NCBI GenBank assembly: GCA_964518405.1 | Contig: CAZFGB010000225.1 | Coordinates: 1-12,292 of the forward strand | Length of the DNA: 12,292 bases | Reading direction: 5' to 3' | Source: VXNE01 sp964518405 | GTDB taxonomy: Bacteria > Pseudomonadota > Gammaproteobacteria > Pseudomonadales > Azotimanducaceae | Shown here: in pieces, positions 1 through 9,300 of the stretch | Position numbering within the stretch: the first letter of the stretch is position 1 | Layout of the letters: each line of letters opens with the position of its first letter | The notes under the pieces: model-generated | Database searches by the model: none | The model's input: only the letters and a program-made list of their open reading frames with translations | What the model was told of the DNA's origin: nothing | Made by a program: the position numbers and the translations under genes

Positions 1-109
1 CGGCTCGGCTCGGCTCGGCTCGGCTCGGCTCGGCTCGGCTCGGCTCGGCTCGGCTCGGCTCGGCTCGGCTCGGCTCGGCTCGGCTCGGCTCGGCTCGGCT
101 CGGCTCGGC
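1..109 (-). repeat. AGCCG pentanucleotide microsatellite inside the methyltransferase gene
   Basis: Positions 1-105 are 21 perfect head-to-tail copies of CGGCT (AGCCG on the coding minus strand), followed by CGGC at 106-109. The phase is lost at base 110 (C instead of T). The tract begins at base 1, so the true copy number is unknown and 21.8 is a minimum. It lies in the open frame of the methyltransferase and is translated as repeats of the pentapeptide Glu-Pro-Ser-Arg-Ala. No stop codon arises in any of the three frames. Pentanucleotide tracts in DNA methyltransferase genes are known as phase-variation switches (Neisseria modB and modD). That this one switches is inference. An assembly artefact at a contig end is the main alternative. 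Confidence 0.95.
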
Positions 110-3100
110 CAGTGATTGTGTGGTCATTTCGCGCTTGTCAAGTCTTTTGGAAACCTCTTCTTGCGGAACCCAGTATCTTGGAATCGCTACGGATTCCGGG
201 TTCGACTTCTCCTCCACGGTCATGGGGCGCGTTTTACCGCCTTTGATTTCTCGCGCGGAGGCGCCATCGAATGTGGCGAAGCGGTGGTCGTACTGATGGA
301 AGAGCTTGGCCTCGTAGAGTGGCACATAGCGATCCTCATCCCGCACGAACACATTGCCGTCGAGTTCCCATCCCTCGTTTTCCAATTGAGCGCGGGTGCG
401 AAACAGGTACGAGTCAGTATTCATCATGAACATGAGCTTGAACTTTACGCCCCAAGGATTCTCCTCGGATTCGGATCCATTGGCCTCCTTCCAGAATACG
501 CCAGCGCGCTCGTACATCTTGCGGGCGATTTCCTTATCGCGTCGTGTGCGGAAAATCGGACAGGTGCGCGTGTTGGGCTTGAACAGCGAGAAATCGTCCG
601 CAGAAAGCGTGAATCGACGTTCGCGCTCCTTCAGTTGCTCCACCTGGTGCAGGAAGAATGCGAATTCGGCCTGCGGCGCCGGACGGTCCTTGCCGCTCAG
701 CGTGAGCAGGCAGAATTTGATGCGGCTATCGATGCCAGGAAAGACCTTCTCCCGATTCTCGAAGTCGAACAGGCTGACAAGACGTTGTTGGTTGATGAGA
801 TTTGCAAAGAAGTACTGATTAAACGAATCGGTTGCGATTCCAGTTGGAACGATTATCCCGACCCTGCCTCGACCAGATACGAGTTGTTGTGCCAATTCGG
901 CAAAAAGCGGGGCACTGTTTAGTCGGCCGAAGCTGGTGGTTGGAAACCGACCGGATTGATGGATGAAATTCTGTGTGCTCTCCATGGCCCTCTTAGCAGA
1001 TTGGAATGAGGCATGGAGAGAGGGATTTGTTTCGGAAAGTTTCTTGATGGCAGCGTTTCTTGCGGCCATCGTAGGCTGATCCGCAATTGAGCGATCCCTT
1101 GGCGCGAAATACTCTCGCGGGTCAAGCTGGACTTGATCCCACGGAGGATTGCCCAGCACCGCATCAAAGCCGCCATCCTGCATAATCTCGGCGAATTCGA
1201 TGTGCCAGTGCAGAAACTGATTTTCTTTGGCAAGCACTCGAGCAAGCGACTCCACTCCGCGGCGCTTCGGCATGTCCCCGTCCAGCCGCTTGATGTCTTG
1301 AGTGTGCGGTATGACCTCTAGGTTTTCTCGCGTCTTCGGCGCGAAATATGCGCCCACGAATAGATTGGCCCGCAACGTCTCACGGGCTCTCGCCTTTTCA
1401 TGTAGCCCTGCCCTATAGGCCTTGCGCTTACGCTCCACCTCATCGAGCGTGTCCTCGGGCATGGCATCCAGATCGAGACCCGCCACGGCCACGTCCAGCA
1501 CAGCGTCGTGGTCGAACAGGCCGTGCTGATCGGGTTGGCGGTTGCGTTTCTTGAGATCCTGGCACACCGCCTTGTCATCGCCGGTCAGAGGCTTATAGGC
1601 GTCCGTGGGAATGCCGTTCGCCATGATCTCAGGATCGAGTATGCCGACCAGGCTGTCGCCCTGAAGAATGTGGGAATCAAGGAAGGTGAGCGGTTTGCCG
1701 GGTTCCACCGTCTCCATCCAGAGCGCGGTCTTGCAGAGCTCGACGGCAAGCGGATTGCGGTCCACCCCGTAGATGCAGTGTTGCACCACCTCGCGCAGCG
1801 CGTGCTGCCGCGCAGCCTCGTCGGAGCTGTCGTCGCCGGACTCGATGCGTGCGATTTCGGCTGCGAGACGGCGTGCGGCCGCCAACAGAAAGTGTCCAGA
1901 TCCGCAGGCCGGATCGACGATCCTCAAGTTCAGAATGGCGGCAAGCGGATCTTCCCGCCGGGCGGCCAGGGCCTGCGAGATGACCGGATCGAGCGTGGAA
2001 CGGACGAGTTCGCCCACCAGGGTCGGGGGCGTGTAGTAGGAGCCGGTCAGCTTGCGCTCGGATCCTTTGGCTTTTTCCCCGCCGCCGTCGCCGGCGAAGG
2101 CGAAAGCCCACGGCGAAGCGTCCACGTCGATGACGGGCCGAAGCTCCAGAAGGCTCTCGTAAACTGATCCGAGTTCCTCTGTGTCCATGTCGCGGTAGTT
2201 GACGCGGGCGAGCGTGTTGCCGGAGCGGAAGAACGCGAGGGTGCGTATCGCTTCCAGCAGGTGCTCGTTGGCAATGGCGGCCGCGTCGAGGTCGGGGCAT
2301 TCGTCGCTGCGGAAAAGACCTCCCAGGGCGGGCAGACCCAGGCCGGGAGCGCCCTCGGCGAGCGCCCCGAACGCGATTTTGAGCCCCCGCCAGAGATCGG
2401 CATGGCGGTCGAAGTGGCGCCTGCGCAGAGCCCGCTCGCGCAGGCGCGACAGGGCATATCCTTCGGAGTAAACGACGCGCTGCGAGTCCGTTGCCGAAGG
2501 GAGGTGAAGCAGGTTGCGTTCCTCGGCGGTAAAGAGGAAGAGCAGGCGATAAACGAGGCGAAGTAGCTGTTGGAAATAGCGCTCGGGCGAAAGCGCGCCA
2601 TTCTCCAATTTGTCTCGAAGCCGAACGTTCGCGGGGTGCTGCAGAAACCCGTTGCCGAGCCGCCGCAGGGTGCGGGCAACCCCGTCGCGCAGGTTTTCGC
2701 GAACGCGTTCGCCGGTCTCGTGCGCCTTGGCCCGCCAGGATTCGATGATGCAACTCGACGGCTTGTCGTCGGCGGGTTTCAGGCGGCTCGCATGGGCGGT
2801 GAGCCACAGCGCGGCAAAGTCCGGGTAGAGTTCCTCCGCGAAAATCAGATCCAGGTCCGCTTCGATGTATGAGGGCCGCGTGAGGCTGGCGTTGTCGCGC
2901 AGCAGCCTGAGCTTCGAGCCGTTCGAGACCAGCCCCCACAACGCCGCGTCCTCCGCGTTGAGGTACTCCTGCATCGTGCCGTGCGCGGCCTGCCGGCGGC
3001 CTTCTTGGCCGAGGCGGATATCGGCCTTGTCGAGGTCGAAATCCTGGGTCAGCAGCAAAAGGGGCACGGCGCCGCCGAATGCGCTGTGTGTCAGCTTGAA

Positions 3101-3436
3101 TACCCGCTCGTCCAGCGTCGCGCTTCCGGAGGCAGCCAGGTCGTCGTAGCCGAGCAGCGAGCGCAGGAACGGGGCGAGCCACTCCTCGACGCCAACCGTG
3201 GACGCTCGCAGATCGGTTCGCGGGCGGCGCTCCGCATAGCGGCTGTAGAGATCGTTGCCGATGCGCCAATACCGCGCGAGTTCCTCCTTGATCGCGAGCG
3301 AACGGGACAGCCCATAATCGGCGCCGGCCTGTTGCGGAGCTTCCAGTGCGGCAACGGATTGGAGAAACTCCGGAGGCAGGATGCCGCCCTCGATCTTCAG
3401 CGCCGTGAACCCGCGGCTTCTTCGTGCGCCGGACAC
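1..3436 (-). CDS. drmMI: N6-adenine DNA methyltransferase, Eco57I/PglX-like, probable DrmMI (3' end beyond window)
   Basis: This is a continuous frame of more than 1110 codons that leaves the window through the AGCCG repeat, so the C terminus is unseen. The expected reaction is SAM-dependent methylation of adenine N6 in a DNA target, marking self DNA. Visible motifs are GSYYTP at residues 465-470, the SAM-binding DPACGSGHF at 508-516 (motif I), an acidic residue at D559 in GVDRNP, QGDSLVG at 592-598, and the catalytic NPPW at 763-766 (motif IV, N6-adenine type). The first 440 residues resemble the N-terminal part of type IIG/PglX-like proteins, but I cannot pick out an intact nuclease triad there. 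Residues 950-1107 would lead into target recognition. The GTG start lies 2 nt after the preceding TGA and has no strong Shine-Dalgarno, so translation is probably coupled. An in-frame TTG at 3442 is a less likely start. GC is markedly lower from about 116 to 1250 than in the rest. The family call is sure. The DISARM assignment rests on the neighbours. Confidence 0.88.
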   Translation of the reverse strand, partial: MSGARRSRGFTALKIEGGILPPEFLQSVAALEAPQQAGADYGLSRSLAIKEELARYWRIGNDLYSRYAERRPRTDLRASTVGVEEWLAPFLRSLLGYDDLAASGSATLDERVFKLTHSAFGGAVPLLLLTQDFDLDKADIRLGQEGRRQAAHGTMQEYLNAEDAALWGLVSNGSKLRLLRDNASLTRPSYIEADLDLIFAEELYPDFAALWLTAHASRLKPADDKPSSCIIESWRAKAHETGERVRENLRDGVARTLRRLGNGFLQHPANVRLRDKLENGALSPERYFQQLLRLVYRLLFLFTAEERNLLHLPSATDSQRVVYSEGYALSRLRERALRRRHFDRHADLWRGLKIAFGALAEGAPGLGLPALGGLFRSDECPDLDAAAIANEHLLEAIRTLAFFRSGNTLARVNYRDMDTEELGSVYESLLELRPVIDVDASPWAFAFAGDGGGEKAKGSERKLTGSYYTPPTLVGELVRSTLDPVISQALAARREDPLAAILNLRIVDPACGSGHFLLAAARRLAAEIARIESGDDSSDEAARQHALREVVQHCIYGVDRNPLAVELCKTALWMETVEPGKPLTFLDSHILQGDSLVGILDPEIMANGIPTDAYKPLTGDDKAVCQDLKKRNRQPDQHGLFDHDAVLDVAVAGLDLDAMPEDTLDEVERKRKAYRAGLHEKARARETLRANLFVGAYFAPKTRENLEVIPHTQDIKRLDGDMPKRRGVESLARVLAKENQFLHWHIEFAEIMQDGGFDAVLGNPPWDQVQLDPREYFAPRDRSIADQPTMAARNAAIKKLSETNPSLHASFQSAKRAMESTQNFIHQSGRFPTTSFGRLNSAPLFAELAQQLVSGRGRVGIIVPTGIATDSFNQYFFANLINQQRLVSLFDFENREKVFPGIDSRIKFCLLTLSGKDRPAPQAEFAFFLHQVEQLKERERRFTLSADDFSLFKPNTRTCPIFRTRRDKEIARKMYERAGVFWKEANGSESEENPWGVKFKLMFMMNTDSYLFRTRAQLENEGWELDGNVFVRDEDRYVPLYEAKLFHQYDHRFATFDGASAREIKGGKTRPMTVEEKSNPESVAIPRYWVPQEEVSKRLDKREMTTQSLAEPSRAEPSRAEPSRAEPSRAEPSRAEPSRAEPSRA

Positions 3437-3438
3437 AG

Positions 3439-6315
3439 TCAAAAGCTCGCCATGGGCAGGAAGACATAGACGCCGATCTTGTCGATCGGCACTGCCGGAA
3501 CCACGTTGTAACGCAGCCCCCTGGCGTCGCTAGCCTCGCGGATGCGGCGATGGTCCGCGAGCAGGCGCGCGGCTTGCTCCTGGGCAACACGCTCGAAGGC
3601 GTTCTCCAAGGCGGGCAAAGATTCCAGCGCCTGCCGAATGAAGTGGGACTTCTGGCCGTCGGGCATGTTGCGGCCCGGTTCGAGCGACAGCAGCGACAAC
3701 GCTTCGTCGTCGGTCAGAAGCTCGGTCGCGTCGGCTCCCCTGACGGCGAGGGCGAGGCATTCCTCGGCGAGCAGCGAGCGCAGGGTGGCATAGCGGCCAT
3801 CGGAGTCGCGCCGTTCGATCTCGATCTGGCTGCGCAACCGCAACAGAAACAGTACGGTCCGGACATCGACCCCCGGGGTGAACACGGCGCTACAGCGCGC
3901 GCCGATTTCCGGCGTGTCGGCGTCGAGCGCCCGCTCGGCGACGTGGTCCGCAAGCGCGGCGACCAGCGGATGGGCCCGATGGACGTAGGCCGCTCCGGCT
4001 GGAGCGGGCTGCCTGAAGGCGATGTTCGCCGCGCCCGAGAATCCGATCGCATCGAGCCGGTCCTGGAGCGGCTTGGGAAGATGCGCGGCCGGTAGCCGGA
4101 AATGTCCGTCACGCTTGTCGAGCGGCGCGCCGAGACGTTCGGCCGACAGGCGAACGAAGCGGGCAACATCGTCCGGACCGCCCAGCGCCGACACGGCCTT
4201 GCGCCATTCGGGCAGCACGTCGTCGGGCGTCAGGCGCCGTTGCGCGAAGACCGTGCGCGTCATCCGGTTCGTCGCAGTCTGCCAAGCGTCGTCCACCTCG
4301 GCCTCGGTGTCGCCGAAATCGAACGCGGCCTGCGCGGCCCGGGAGTGGGAGCCGCCGTGAAGCAAGACGGCCTTCATGATGGCGTCCACCACCTTGTTGT
4401 TGTCGGCCGGGAGCGGAACGGACACGCCCAGTTCCATGCGGATCTTCTCGGCCTTGCGAAGGATCACGCGAAGCACCGCGCCGTCCACCGGATTGTTCTC
4501 GCCGTAGAGCATCAGCGCCCGAACGATGGGGGATGCCTGTCCGAAACGGTCCGCCCGGCCCTCGCGCTGCTCGTGGCGGGTGGGGTTCCAGGTCAGGTCG
4601 TAGTGGACCACCGCGTCGAAGTGGTTCTGCAGGTTGACGCCTTCCGACAGGCAGTCGGTGGCGACCATTACGGGGGCGATGTTTTTCTCCAGGCCTCCGA
4701 GCGCCTCGACACGTTCCTCGCGCTGGTCGGGCGTGAGTTCCCCCGTGACCACCAGGACGTGCGCTTTCACGGCTGTCAGGGCGCGTTTCAGTTCGTCGCC
4801 GAGATAGTGCGCGGTGGCGATGTAGCGGCAGAAGACCACCGGGCGGAATCCGTCGGCCACAAGCTGCGCAATCTCGTCGATGAGCGTCTTGAGCTTGGGA
4901 TCGTTGCGCGGACCTCGCAGCGCGTCCGCGCGGTCGATGAGTTCGCGCAGCGCTTCGGCGTCCTCCGAGTACTCGACGGTGCCGGCGGGCACGCTCTCGG
5001 CGAGCGATAGCGAGTCGTCCTCCGTTTCGTCCATCACCGTTTCGGCCGCCTTTCGGTCGAGACTCTCGATTTGCGCCCGCTCCGTCTCGCCCTCGGAGGC
5101 CTGCAGGCGCGTACGCAGCGCAAGGGACGCGGACGCGGGGCTGGAGGAAGCACAGCGCAGCAAAGCCAGCGCGGCCCACCAGGACATGCGCTGCTGCAGT
5201 TTCGTGCCGCCCTCCGCGCGCCGGACCATGGTTCGAGCGTAGGCGAGCACATCGTCGAACAGGCGGCCCCAGTCGCCCGTCAGCCGGTAAGTGGCTTCGC
5301 GGCTTTCGCGAACCGGAAAGCCGGCGTCGTCCTTCCATTCGGCGATGTCGCCCCGGCGGCGCTGCACAAAATGAAGCGCGAGCCGGTCGCGCAGGCGGCG
5401 ACGAAGGTCGCCATCGGGCATTTCCGCCAACTCCGCGAACTTCGGATCCAGCAGGCCCAGCAGGTTGTGAAACGCCGTGTCGTCACCCGAATGCGGCGTG
5501 GCCGTGAGAAAGACCATCCCGCGCCTGGGCTCGCTGTCCGCCAAACCCTTGAGAAGCTGGTAGCGTTGGTGACGGGTGTTCGTGTTCGCCCGCACGCAGG
5601 CGTGGGCTTCGTCCACGATAACGAACTCGGGACAGGCCCGCAGGAAGTCGCTGCGCCGCCGGTCGGACTTGATGTAGTCGAGGGAAACGACCGTGAAGGG
5701 ATAGACCTCGAACACCGACTCGTCCGGGCGCAGGCCGCGCTCCAGGCGCGTAGCGGTTCCCGTGCGCACGACCTCGGCGTCGATGCCGAACTTTTCGGAC
5801 AGCTCCTGTTGCCACTGCTCGCACAGGTGCGGCGGGCAGATGACCGCAAGCCGCTCGATCTCTCCGCGGTCGAGCAGTTCCCGGGCGATCAAGCCGGCCT
5901 CAATGGTCTTGCCGATGCCGACATCGTCGGCGACGAGCAGCCGGATCGTGTCGAGCTTAAGCGCCATGAGCAGCGGCACAAGCTGATACGCGCGGGGTTC
6001 GACGTTGAGGTTGCCGAAACTCCGGAACGGTCCGGCGCCGGCGCGCAATTTGAGGCGCAGCGCGTCCCGCAGGAGAAGGGCCGCGTCGTGCGAACCCGGC
6101 TTGCCGGGATCCGGCAGGTCGAACGTGGCGGGCGCGGGCGCTTCGGGTTCAAGCGGAAGATAGATGAGCGTTGCGTCGGCTTCCGCTCCGCCGAGCGGTC
6201 GGAGCTTCAGGAGATCTTCGCGAGTCTCCGGCAGCACGACCCATTCCCTGTCGCGCGCCCTGACCAGATCTCCGGGTTTGAACGCGACCGGAGCCTCCGT
6301 CGCCATGTCGGGCAT
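3439..6315 (-). CDS. drmD: SNF2/RapA-type helicase-like ATPase, probable DrmD
   Basis: A 958-residue superfamily 2 ATPase that probably translocates on DNA in the defence complex. The N-terminal segment (about 10-55, with GDLVRARDREWVVLP) is the type I associate with DISARM DrmD. The ATPase core follows in order: Walker A DDVGIGKT at 130-137, motif Ia ICPPHLCEQW at 159-168, Walker B DEAH at 235-238, motif III TATPH at 271-275, FCRY at 495-498, motif V VATDCLSEGVNLQ at 551-563 and motif VI QREGRADRFGQ at 583-593 with its arginines. A helical, acidic stretch at about 400-470 separates the two RecA lobes. The C-terminal 300 residues have no motif I recognise. All catalytic motifs look intact. 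The ATG overlaps the upstream TGA as TGATG, with a weak GGGA upstream; a second in-frame ATG at 6306 is possible. DpdE-like or other RapA-like defence ATPases are alternatives, but the methyltransferase and DUF1998 neighbours favour DISARM class 1. Confidence 0.85.
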   Translation of the reverse strand: MPDMATEAPVAFKPGDLVRARDREWVVLPETREDLLKLRPLGGAEADATLIYLPLEPEAPAPATFDLPDPGKPGSHDAALLLRDALRLKLRAGAGPFRSFGNLNVEPRAYQLVPLLMALKLDTIRLLVADDVGIGKTIEAGLIARELLDRGEIERLAVICPPHLCEQWQQELSEKFGIDAEVVRTGTATRLERGLRPDESVFEVYPFTVVSLDYIKSDRRRSDFLRACPEFVIVDEAHACVRANTNTRHQRYQLLKGLADSEPRRGMVFLTATPHSGDDTAFHNLLGLLDPKFAELAEMPDGDLRRRLRDRLALHFVQRRRGDIAEWKDDAGFPVRESREATYRLTGDWGRLFDDVLAYARTMVRRAEGGTKLQQRMSWWAALALLRCASSSPASASLALRTRLQASEGETERAQIESLDRKAAETVMDETEDDSLSLAESVPAGTVEYSEDAEALRELIDRADALRGPRNDPKLKTLIDEIAQLVADGFRPVVFCRYIATAHYLGDELKRALTAVKAHVLVVTGELTPDQREERVEALGGLEKNIAPVMVATDCLSEGVNLQNHFDAVVHYDLTWNPTRHEQREGRADRFGQASPIVRALMLYGENNPVDGAVLRVILRKAEKIRMELGVSVPLPADNNKVVDAIMKAVLLHGGSHSRAAQAAFDFGDTEAEVDDAWQTATNRMTRTVFAQRRLTPDDVLPEWRKAVSALGGPDDVARFVRLSAERLGAPLDKRDGHFRLPAAHLPKPLQDRLDAIGFSGAANIAFRQPAPAGAAYVHRAHPLVAALADHVAERALDADTPEIGARCSAVFTPGVDVRTVLFLLRLRSQIEIERRDSDGRYATLRSLLAEECLALAVRGADATELLTDDEALSLLSLEPGRNMPDGQKSHFIRQALESLPALENAFERVAQEQAARLLADHRRIREASDARGLRYNVVPAVPIDKIGVYVFLPMASF

Positions 6316-9300
6316 CAGCCGTTCCCGCTCGTTGTTGAAGCGCCCGGCCCGAACACCCAGGCGTATCGGTCGACGATTTCCGGCCAGGACGACCGGTCGG
6401 CCGGGAAGCGCACCACGGTGTAGCCGGCATCCGCGAGGCGGCGGTCGATGGCTTCGTCGGCGCTGTCCCGAAGCGTCGCTTGGTGTTGCGGACCGTCAAC
6501 GTAGACCAGGGTCTGCGAATCGGTGTAGGCGAAATCGGGGCGGGTCGCATAGATTTCCAGCAGCGGCTGAGCCTTGTCCGGCAAGCGATAGCCATTGGAC
6601 TCGATGTAACGCAGCCACGCCTTCTCCAGGGAGGACGATGAGACGTTCAACAGTTCGTCGTAGCTGTCGCCGGCGGCAACTTCGTGTTCCAGGCTCTTGC
6701 GCGAGCTGCGCGTGAACCGGCAAAGCAGTTCGAGCATCTCGCCGTCTTGCCGGTCGATGAGGGGATGCTCCGGCTGGTTGTAGTAGCTCAACAGGCAGCG
6801 GTAGCAGCCGGCTTCGCAGTCGTTGTCGAGATTCTCAAGGTCGCCGGATCCGGACCACTCGCCGGACTTCGAGGAGTAGTGGCAAACTTCCAGCGCCCGG
6901 CGGGCGATGCGCTCCAGGGCCCCGGGGTCGCTGGCCAGGCGCGTCAGGACGCCCGCGCCGCCCTCGGCAGCCTCGTAAAGCAGGACCGTCGCGCGGTTGT
7001 CCCTGTCGGGCAGGGGCTCGACGGCCAGTTCCGCCTCCTCCAGTTGAAACTCCTGCTCGATGCCCCGCTTGATGGCGTACTGCAGCGAGACCATGGCGGT
7101 TTCGGACAGATCGACCGTGGGACGGAGGACGAGGACGTTTCGGGTGTCCTCGACGAAGGGGGTGATGCGCTCGATCGTCTTGCCCTCGCGCACGGCGTCG
7201 TCCTCGGCGTCTGTCGGCGCCTGGGCATCCTTGCTCCACTCGCCGGTGTTGGTGTCCACGCTGAAGCCGTACACGGTTTTCTCCTTGCGCCGCCGCCAAC
7301 CGAGGTTGATGCGCCACAGCGTGGCCGCCGGGCCATAGCGGAGTTCCATCAGCGTTTCGCCGTTCTCCTCGACGGCAATTCCCTCGGCCCGCGCCCGGCC
7401 ATTCTCCTCGCTGAACCGAAGGGTCGTGATCATCTCGTAGCCCTGCCGCTGGCGTTCCTCCTCGTCCGAGGTGATGCGATTCGCCCGCTGGGTCGAGACC
7501 TGCTCGATTCGGTACAGATTCGGAACGATGCGCCCGCCGTCGAGACGGTCGTCGCAACTGGCGCAGCGCTCGTAGTCCTTCTGGTCCCCGAAGTGCCCGT
7601 AACCGCAAGCGGGACAGAGGCGGGCCGCCTGCACGGGGAGCTTGGCGGATGCCGTCACTCCGCCCTCGTCGCGCACCGAGAGAATGGCGCGCCGCACCCG
7701 GTAGGTGCTGCCTTCGTGGTAAATGATCGACTGAGGGCCGAACTCGGTGAGCCCCAGGAAACGCGGTCGGCTGAGGAACGAGTCGCGGGCGACCTTCTCC
7801 CTCCGGCCGGGGACAAACGCCATCAGCGGCAGACGCGGAAAGTTGTAGCCGGGCAAGAAACCCTCGGCCGCCAGATAGCGGTAGGTGTAGAAGTCCGAGT
7901 TCATGGTCGGCCTGCTGTCGAGGAGCAGGTTCTGCTGCGTGTATGCCTCGTCGTAACGTGTCTTGGCCTCCCTGCGTTCCCGTTCGGTCGCGGCGGCGTT
8001 GTTGACGACATCGTTGGCGTACTTCATCTGGTTCGAGGTCGCGCGGAACAGGGAACGCCAGCGGTCGAAGGAACCGTGAAAGCGTCGTTCGGCGGAGTTC
8101 ATCGCGCTCTCGAGCCACGTTTCCGTGTACCAGGGCGCGGCCTGCCCGGAGAGGTCGGATGCGAGGGTGGACAAAATGCGCCTCCCCCGCTGCCCGGCAG
8201 CGGTCACGGCGCGGTCGGCGCCCAGTTGCAGTGCGACCTCCTCGTGCACGGGCAGGCTGTCGGGCTTGTCCATGTCGAGCACGTCGCGCACGGAATAACC
8301 GAGCTTTACGCCGGTCTCCGCGAGCCAGACGGCTTGCAGGTGGCTGCGTATCAGGTCCTCGTTGGCGAGATCGATGTTGGGCGGATTGACCGCGCCGGCC
8401 ACCATGCGTGTCGGATCGGAGAAGAAGTACTGGTCGTGCGGCGACCTCGCCGCGCAATAGGTGACCACCAGCGCCGGCTGGCCGCTGCGTCCGGCGCGTC
8501 CGCTGCGCTGTGCGTAGTTCGCCGGAGTCGGCGGCACGTTGCGCATGTACACCGTGTTGAGCGTGGAGATGTCGACGCCGAGTTCCATGGTCGGCGAACA
8601 GAAAAGAATGGGCAGCCCGGCGGGCTCGACCTGGCCGTCGACGACGCGCTCGCCCTCCAGTCCCTTGCGGAAACGCGCCTCGCGCTCTTGGCGCACGTCG
8701 GCGTCGACCTGGGCGGTGTGTTCGCGCGCCTCAAGCTGGTGCAGCAGGCGGTCGTCGCTGACGAGGAGACCCGCGACGTTCCGGTAGAGGCTGCGGAAAA
8801 AAGCGTTGGTCGGCGTGCGGTCTTCGGGGGTCTCGCCGGTCAGGCGCCATTCGAGCACCGAGCCGTCGATCCGGTAGCCGGTGCGCTCGGAGTCGAGGTC
8901 CGCAGGCTCGACATAGCCGTAGGTCGTCAGCACGCTCAGCACGTCGTCGATGAGATCGTTGTACACGCCCTCGTCGAACCTGGACGGATAGCACGGATTG
9001 TCCGCTCCCCAGAACGCCTGGGACTTGATCTTGCGGCCGAACGCGGAGCGGTGGGAGACATGGAGGGTGCGGAACTCGTCCCGGCGGCCGCTGCGGCTCG
9101 GCCTGGGGACCATGAAGGCATGCGTAAACAGGCGTTCGTCCTCCGACAGGCCCCAGGGTTCCCTCAACTCGTTATAGCTCCGATTGCGTATCCGCTCCTG
9201 AAAGTTCGGATCGAGGTAGATCGTCTTGATGCAGAGCGCCCGGCGCATGCGCTCCAGAAGCTCGTTCACGAGGTCGAAGCGGCGCTCGGGCGAAATGGAG

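Noticed and set aside
1677..3590. A 637-codon minus-strand frame overlapping the end of the SNF2 gene and the methyltransferase, with shorter ones at 2047-2679, 1318-1578 and 919-1245
   Set aside because: They are in other frames than the one carrying DPACGSGHF and NPPW. Counting codons from the GTG at 3436 gives Gln 1107 at base 118 in one unbroken frame, so the methyltransferase is neither frameshifted nor split in this window.
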